This document shows, one piece after another, positions 6,836 to 11,218 of a DNA stretch of 11,218 nt. Position 1 is the stretch's first letter; every line of letters starts with the position of its first letter. Source of the stretch: Anaerolineaceae bacterium (GTDB lineage Bacteria > Chloroflexota > Anaerolineae > Anaerolineales > Villigracilaceae); the NCBI GenBank assembly GCA_009885445.1, contig VFKQ01000152.1, positions 1 through 11,218 of the forward strand, written 5' to 3'. The notes under the pieces are model-generated. The model had not been told where the DNA came from. It searched no databases and saw only the letters and a program-made list of their open reading frames with translations. Both the position numbers and the translations under genes were made by a program.

Positions 6836-6876
6836 CCAGATATGGTGTATCCAGTGCTTCGCACCAGTATATCTGG
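6836..6876. promoter_or_regulatory. Putative NrdR operator: paired inverted NrdR-box-like sites
   Basis: CCAGATATGG (plus, 6836-6845) and CCAGATATAC (minus, 6876-6867) are inverted copies sharing CCAGATAT. Each matches the NrdR-box core CwAtATaTwG at 7 of 10 positions. Their centres are 31 bp apart, about three helical turns, which is the spacing typical of paired NrdR boxes. The pair sits 30-71 nt upstream of the nrdR ATG. The second box overlaps a possible -10 (TATACT, minus strand) with a weak TTAGAA -35 18 bp before it, a repression-type layout. The match to consensus is imperfect, so this is a strong candidate and not a proven site. Confidence 0.6.
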
Positions 6877-6968
6877 GAGTTGGATTGCATTCTAACATAA
6901 GCGCAAGGTCGCCTCAAGAGGCGGGTTGGCTTAAAATATTCCGCCCTTGATTAAAAAATCGAGTCGCG

Positions 6969-7811
6969 CTATTTATTAAGGCTGGACAAGTACTCAAGAA
7001 CCAGTCGGTTTACCAAAACGGGATTGGATTGATGGATGACATGCCCGCCGGCGAAGGTTTGTCCGCGCGCGTTGGGCAAGGCGGCCAACATGGGCGGAAA
7101 AGAATCGGGCGCGAGGGTCTGGTCGCGGTCACCCCACAGGAGCAGAGTCGCTGTCGAAACGCGAGGCAGGCTCGAGGTCAGATCACGAAGCGTGTTGGGC
7201 AGGTTGAACGCGCCGGGGGCGGTGCGTTTGTAATCCAAGGCTGTCTGCTGGCGGACGCGTTCAGAAAGAGTCGAGTCAGATTCGCCGTTGCGCCCGAGCA
7301 GATGATTCGAGATATCAATCGCGGCGCGATAGATCCATTGCGGCAGGCGTCCGGCCACGAAAGCATTGATGCGCGGATGACGATACGTGTGCCGCAAAGC
7401 CGCAGGCAATTGACTCAGCTTGTAAAACGGATTGATCAACACCAGCGCACGTACACGTCCTGGATTGCGCAAAGCGTATTGCAAACATAAATATCCGCCC
7501 AGTGAATGTGCGATAAAAATCGGCGCTTCAGAAAGCGCCAGCGAGTCGATCCAGTTTGTGAAATGTTTGAAGACCCATTTCATTTTGTAGGAGCGCGCAT
7601 CCATGCGCGGACTCTCGCCATGCCCGAGCAGATCCAGCGCGTACGCGTGGTAGCCCGCCGCACTCAAGTCGGGCAGGAGGTCGTCCCAGTCGTGAAGCGA
7701 CGCGGCCAGCCCGTGAACAAGAATCACAGGCGGGCCATCGCCCTGCTCGATAAAATTTACTTGTGCGGGGACATCATACGGCGCGCCCCTCGCCTGTGTG
7801 GTATTTTTCAT
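6969..7811 (-). CDS. Alpha/beta hydrolase (serine hydrolase)
   Basis: 280-residue soluble alpha/beta-fold hydrolase, of the size and layout of the broad esterase/lipase/C-C hydrolase group. HGLAASLHDW at 33-42 forms the oxyanion-hole loop. The nucleophile elbow is AHSLGG with S103. The acid is D230 (GDRD at 227-230) in the LLLWGDRD strand, and the base is H257 (GGHVIH). The region between about 130 and 200 is the variable cap that would set substrate. No signal peptide is visible, so it is cytoplasmic. The start at 7811 (MKNTTQARG) is the only plausible one. It overlaps the upstream fusion gene by 38 bp, and a longer frame to 7868 would run deeper into that gene. The tight overlap suggests translational coupling with the hydrolase-ligase fusion. 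It is a different hydrolase from the domain fused upstream, with low visible similarity outside the motifs. Substrate unknown. Confidence 0.9.
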   Translation of the reverse strand: MKNTTQARGAPYDVPAQVNFIEQGDGPPVILVHGLAASLHDWDDLLPDLSAAGYHAYALDLLGHGESPRMDARSYKMKWVFKHFTNWIDSLALSEAPIFIAHSLGGYLCLQYALRNPGRVRALVLINPFYKLSQLPAALRHTYRHPRINAFVAGRLPQWIYRAAIDISNHLLGRNGESDSTLSERVRQQTALDYKRTAPGAFNLPNTLRDLTSSLPRVSTATLLLWGDRDQTLAPDSFPPMLAALPNARGQTFAGGHVIHQSNPVLVNRLVLEYLSSLNK

Positions 7812-10266
7812 AACGCTTTGCCAGTTCCCTGCGCAACACCTTGCCAATGAAGGTGCGCGGAAATTCATCCATGAAAATTACAAAGCGCGGCACAAGATGG
7901 CGCGGCAAGCGGCGTTTGCAAAAAGCGATTACTTCTTCGGGCGAGGGACGCTCGCGCCCCGCAATCACAAATGCAAATGGGTTGCCCCCCACCGCCACTA
8001 CGGCCACCTCTTTCACCTGCGGAATTTCATAAATCACTTCCTCCACATCGCGCGGGAAGGCGGGTTGCTTGCCCTGCTTCGACGAATACCACATGTCCGC
8101 TTTGCGCGCGATGATGCGGAAGAATCCTTCCGCGTCCATTTCGGCCACGTCACCTGTCAACAGCCAGCCATCTTCGGTGATAACTTCTTTCGTGGCTTTC
8201 GGATTCTTCCAGTAGCCCATCATCACCTGCGGACCGCGGATTGCAAGTTCGCCAATCTGCCCGGCCTTCACCTGTTTGCGCCCGCGCACCAAGTCCATGA
8301 TGGCGGCCTCGGTGGATGGGAGCGGCACGCCGATGGTGCCGACGCGTCCGTTGTCGCCGAGCGGATTCGCGTGTGTAACGGGCGAGGCCTCCGTCAGGCC
8401 GTACCCTTCGACAAGTCGTCCCTTAGTGAGTTTCTCAAAAGACTCTTGCACTTCCACGGGCAAAGGCGCGGAGCCGCTGATGCAATACTTAATGGACGAG
8501 ATTCCATATTTGCGCGCGCCACGGAAATTATTGATCGCCACATACATACTCGGCGCGCCGGGGAAAATTGTCGGCTTATATTTTTTGATGGATTTCAATA
8601 CATCGGTTATCACAAAGCGCGGGCGCAAAATCAACGACGCGCCCAACGCAACCGGAACGGTCAGCGTGGTCGTCAATCCATAACTATGTGAGAAGGGCAG
8701 GATGCACAAGAATCGCTCGCGGCCTTCTTGCGCGGCGGGGAGCCAGTGGCGCGTTTGCAACGCGTTGGCGACAAGATTGCGATGCGAGAGCATTACGCCT
8801 TTGGCCGCGGCAGTTGTGCCGCCTGTGTATTGAATCACGGCCAGATCATCAGGTTCGATCTCGAGAGTCGGAGATTGGTCGGCTTGCGCGCGCAACCAGC
8901 GCCACCAGTGAATCGCACTCTGCATGGCCAGTCCGCGATTGCGCCAACGCGAAATGATGCGCTTGTAAAAAGGAGCGTACTGCGCGGCGTCAGTCAAGAC
9001 GATATGAGGAATGTTCGCGGCGGACTGGATTTGCTTTGCCAGTCCCACTGAAAGATTTAAAGCGACCAACACACTCGGGTCTGCATCTTTTACCTGTTTA
9101 ATTAATTCTTCAGGGTCCGTCATGGGCGGCATGAAGACGGCCACCATGCCGGCCTTGAGTACGCCAAAAAATGCAATCACCATTTGCGGCACGTTGGGCA
9201 AGAGCAACATCACCCGCGCGCCTTTGCCGAGTCCCAGCCCGAGCAGGGCATTTGCAAAACGATTGGCTTCGTGATTCACACGCCGATACGAAAGCGACGC
9301 GCCTTCAAAATAAATTGCGGCGCGCGTGGGGAAGCGTCGCACAGAAGAACGCAATAGGTGTTGCACAAGAATGCGCGGAATGCTGATGGTGTAAGGCACG
9401 CCCTTTTCATATTGACCCAGCCACGGACGTTCTGCCCGCAGAACGTCGCGCTGGTCTGTTTTTTTGTGCGCAGAAGAGGATGCTGAAGTGCGCCACGATT
9501 TTTGCAACTCGCCATCGAGGAAGCGGTCAATCGCGCGGTCGGCGGCTTCACGCCGTTCGAGCATGACCATGTGGCCGGACACGCCGATATCCACATCTTC
9601 GGCGTCCTTGATATTTTTCGCCACCTGTTCAAACAACGGACGTTCGAAAACGCGGTCGCGATGTCCGCGCAGAATCAAGGTGGGCACGTTCAATTGCGCA
9701 AAGCGTTCAGCGCCCCTCCACTGCGACATGTTATCGGCATAATATTTTTTGAGCGCATGCGGCGGAGCAAAAAGCCATTTGCGCGTGATGGGTTCAATCG
9801 CGCGCAAGAGAGTCGCGGGCAGGCTCAAGCCTAAACGAAACAACGGAATCAACTTGAACTCAGTGGCGGTGGCGATCAGAATCAGTCGCTCGACCCGCTT
9901 GGGGTGAGTCAGCGCGAATTCGGTGGCGAGCGCTCCGCCGAAGGAATGTCCCACCAGCACGACGGGGTCCGTGACGCGCAAAATATCCAGCGCGGTTTTG
10001 ATGTCAGCGATCATCGTCGGCATGTCGTAGCCCGAGGCGGGTTTATCAGAAAGTCCGTGGCCGCGCATGTCAAGTGCGATAACGCGATTCTGCAAAGAAA
10101 ATTTTTGCATCTGATAAACCCACTGCAAAGCCTGGCCGCCGAAGCCATGCAAAAAAACAAAAGTCCGTTTGGCGCGCTCGGGCGAAATATCCAGCGCCGA
10201 GAGTCGCACCAGCGGATTTGCCGAGACACGAATTTCGTGGCGGTACAGATCGAGGTCTATGTCCAT
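7774..10266 (-). CDS. Fusion of alpha/beta hydrolase and acyl-CoA synthetase (AMP-forming)
   Basis: 830-residue two-domain protein. Residues 1-255 are an alpha/beta hydrolase: HGFGG at 40-44, elbow GHSFGG with S108, acid D204 in GHRD, base H232 in SGHMVM. After a polar linker (about 256-290), residues 291-830 are an ANL-superfamily acyl-CoA synthetase that would activate a carboxylate to an acyl-AMP and then a thioester. Ligase motifs: P-loop TGGTTAAAKG at 481-490, YGLTEA at 622-627, TGD at 704-706, R721, and the catalytic Lys K809 in FIGKVLRREL. Two deviations stand out. The P-loop reads AAAKG where GxPKG is usual, and the hinge position before R721 is Ala instead of Asp or Lys; the following loop (KQGKQPAFP) is also unusual. 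Some relatives share such traits, so they may mark a subfamily. The ATG at 10266 is 2 bp from the gpmA stop. Long- or medium-chain acyl substrates are likely but unproven. Confidence 0.9.
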   Translation of the reverse strand: MDIDLDLYRHEIRVSANPLVRLSALDISPERAKRTFVFLHGFGGQALQWVYQMQKFSLQNRVIALDMRGHGLSDKPASGYDMPTMIADIKTALDILRVTDPVVLVGHSFGGALATEFALTHPKRVERLILIATATEFKLIPLFRLGLSLPATLLRAIEPITRKWLFAPPHALKKYYADNMSQWRGAERFAQLNVPTLILRGHRDRVFERPLFEQVAKNIKDAEDVDIGVSGHMVMLERREAADRAIDRFLDGELQKSWRTSASSSAHKKTDQRDVLRAERPWLGQYEKGVPYTISIPRILVQHLLRSSVRRFPTRAAIYFEGASLSYRRVNHEANRFANALLGLGLGKGARVMLLLPNVPQMVIAFFGVLKAGMVAVFMPPMTDPEELIKQVKDADPSVLVALNLSVGLAKQIQSAANIPHIVLTDAAQYAPFYKRIISRWRNRGLAMQSAIHWWRWLRAQADQSPTLEIEPDDLAVIQYTGGTTAAAKGVMLSHRNLVANALQTRHWLPAAQEGRERFLCILPFSHSYGLTTTLTVPVALGASLILRPRFVITDVLKSIKKYKPTIFPGAPSMYVAINNFRGARKYGISSIKYCISGSAPLPVEVQESFEKLTKGRLVEGYGLTEASPVTHANPLGDNGRVGTIGVPLPSTEAAIMDLVRGRKQVKAGQIGELAIRGPQVMMGYWKNPKATKEVITEDGWLLTGDVAEMDAEGFFRIIARKADMWYSSKQGKQPAFPRDVEEVIYEIPQVKEVAVVAVGGNPFAFVIAGRERPSPEEVIAFCKRRLPRHLVPRFVIFMDEFPRTFIGKVLRRELAKRYEKYHTGEGRAV

Positions 10267-10268
10267 TT

Positions 10269-11015
10269 TTATTTTGCCTTGCCCTGATTCGCCACCACCG
10301 CCGCCGCCTTTGCAACCGCATCGGCATTGCCCAAATAATAATGTTTATGCGGTTTCAAGTTTTCATCCAACTCATATACAAGCGGAATTCCGGTGGGGAT
10401 ATTTAATTCGGTGATCTCAGCATCAGAAACATTATCAAGATATTTGACGAGGGCGCGGATACTGTTGCCGTGCGCCGCGACCAGCACGTTCTTGCCCGCG
10501 CGGATGGCGGGTGCCAGCTCCGCATGCCAATACGGCAGGACGCGTTCGAGCGTGCTCTTCAGCGACTCGCTGGCCGGAAGTTGGTCGGGAGTCAGCGCCG
10601 CGTAACGCCGATCCAAGCGCGGATGGCGCTCGTCGTTTAATTCCAGCGCGGGCGGAGGCACATCGTAACTGCGCCGCCAAATTTTTACCTGCGCTTCGCC
10701 AAATTTTTCCGCCGTCTCGGTTTTGTTGAGACCTTGTAACGAGCCATAATGTCGCTCGTTTAATTGCCATGCGCGCGTGACGGGAATCCATTCGAGGTCC
10801 ATTTCTTCCTGAACGATGTTCAACGTTTTAATCGCGCGGCGCAACACAGAGGTGAAGGCCACATCAAATTGATAACCTTCGTCGCGCAACAATACCCCAG
10901 CGGCGCGGGCCTCCGCCACGCCCTGCTCGGTGAGGTCAACGTCAGTCCAGCCGGTGAAACGGTTTTCGAGATTCCATGTACTCTGTCCGTGCCGGACCAA
11001 AACAAGTTTGTACAT
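10269..11015 (-). CDS. gpmA: 2,3-bisphosphoglycerate-dependent phosphoglycerate mutase
   Basis: 248 residues, the usual length of GpmA. It interconverts 3-phosphoglycerate and 2-phosphoglycerate in glycolysis and gluconeogenesis through a phosphohistidine. Diagnostic residues are all present: the RHG signature with phospho-accepting H9 and R8, the N-terminal WNLENRFTGW segment (14-23), R60 in LRRAIKT, E87 in LNERHYGSLQGLNK, the RRSYD segment at 114-118, and H182 in AAHGNS. The C-terminal tail (KPHKHYYLGNAD) is also typical. The start at 11015 has AGGAG 8 nt upstream. It is the first gene of a three-gene minus-strand run and stops 2 bp before the fusion gene. The functional link between a glycolytic enzyme and the downstream lipid-type genes is not obvious, and may be no more than shared transcription. 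Confidence 0.97.
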   Translation of the reverse strand: MYKLVLVRHGQSTWNLENRFTGWTDVDLTEQGVAEARAAGVLLRDEGYQFDVAFTSVLRRAIKTLNIVQEEMDLEWIPVTRAWQLNERHYGSLQGLNKTETAEKFGEAQVKIWRRSYDVPPPALELNDERHPRLDRRYAALTPDQLPASESLKSTLERVLPYWHAELAPAIRAGKNVLVAAHGNSIRALVKYLDNVSDAEITELNIPTGIPLVYELDENLKPHKHYYLGNADAVAKAAAVVANQGKAK

Positions 11016-11023
11016 TGCAGTTA

Positions 11024-11028
11024 CTCCT
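11024..11028 (-). promoter_or_regulatory. Ribosome binding site of gpmA
   Basis: AGGAG on the minus strand lies 8 nt before the ATG at 11015. It supports that start. Confidence 0.8.
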
Positions 11029-11055
11029 GATGATTTTTTGATTTATGTTTCTGGG

Positions 11056-11084
11056 TTGACACAGGCGTTCTAATCGTCTAAATT
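11056..11084 (+). promoter_or_regulatory. Candidate sigma-70-type promoter directed rightward
   Basis: TTGACA (11056-11061), a 17-bp spacer and TAAATT (11079-11084) match the -35/-10 layout, perfectly at -35 and at 4 of 6 positions at -10. It points away from gpmA, so it would serve a gene beyond the window. No open frame with a start codon follows it inside the window. Confidence 0.35.
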
Positions 11085-11207
11085 TCCTGGCACACGATTC
11101 CTGTATAAGTCTTGGCTGGGAACGGAAACCATTCGACCCAGATCAAGTGGCATGTTTGTAAATTCGATCAGGCGTCTGCACAATGGCTCTGGGTGGGCTA
11201 GGAGAGC

Positions 11208-11213
11208 ATTATA
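11208..11213 (-). promoter_or_regulatory. Candidate -10 element of the gpmA operon
   Basis: A perfect TATAAT on the minus strand. Its -35 would lie outside the window. If used, it gives gpmA a leader of about 185 nt. The rest of 11016-11218 shows no gene, tRNA or clear hairpin. A six-base match is weak evidence alone. Confidence 0.3.
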
Positions 11214-11218
11214 ACTAA

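Noticed and set aside
6910..6923. CGCCTC-AA-GAGGCG inverted repeat as a terminator after the 6969-7811 hydrolase
   Set aside because: It has no T-run on either side, its loop is only 2-4 nt, and it lies nearly 50 bp past the stop. It may be chance, so no terminator is called.
7798..8691. 297-residue plus-strand open frame
   Set aside because: Antisense to the acyl-CoA synthetase domain, where the minus strand carries conserved motifs. It is a high-GC shadow frame.
7774..10266. OleBC-type fusion (olefin biosynthesis, beta-lactone synthetase with decarboxylase)
   Set aside because: The domain order matches, but OleB enzymes use an Asp nucleophile and this hydrolase has GHSFGG with Ser108. No OleA or OleD homologue is nearby.
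11085..11218. Possible tRNA or small RNA at the right edge
   Set aside because: No cloverleaf, T-loop or acceptor pairing could be found on either strand, and only a promoter-like match supports transcription.

Overview
The window looks like a piece of a free-living, B12-using bacterial chromosome, most plausibly Chloroflexota (Anaerolineae-like). That assignment is an inference from three things: a coenzyme B12-dependent ribonucleotide reductase paired with nrdR, a RAYT/REP element of a style I associate with this phylum, and the alpha/beta hydrolase and acyl-CoA synthetase subfamilies present. All real genes except the first lie on the minus strand.

Left end (1-1102): a REP-associated tyrosine transposase (RAYT) on the plus strand. 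Copies of a REP-like palindrome, GAGACTTC-C-GAAGTCTC, flank it. Three head-to-tail 51-bp units lie upstream. Two 67-bp inverted-pair (BIME-like) units lie downstream, with a bidirectional terminator-like hairpin between them. A short dispersed repeat abuts the 3' end of the next gene.

Deoxynucleotide block (1103-6900, minus strand): nrdR, then a terminator-like hairpin, then nrdJ. NrdJ is a 1719-residue precursor. Two large inteins, each carrying a LAGLIDADG endonuclease, interrupt it and leave an 856-residue mature enzyme. Intein 2 is inserted directly before the catalytic thiyl-radical cysteine and ends in Gln instead of Asn. Upstream of nrdR are two inverted CCAGATAT-type sites, 31 bp centre to centre, which look like a diverged NrdR operator.

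Lipid/glycolysis block (6969-11015, minus strand): gpmA (2,3-bisphosphoglycerate-dependent phosphoglycerate mutase), then after 2 bp a fusion of an alpha/beta hydrolase with an acyl-CoA synthetase, then a second alpha/beta hydrolase that overlaps the fusion gene by 38 bp. The spacing indicates one operon. The two lipid-type genes probably process an acyl ester or thioester, but the substrate cannot be read from sequence.

The right end (11016-11218) is the gpmA leader with promoter-like elements. The points most worth a second look are the intein placement and C-terminal Gln, the putative NrdR operator, the nrdR-nrdJ hairpin, the RAYT/REP arrangement, and the hydrolase-ligase fusion with its altered ligase motifs.
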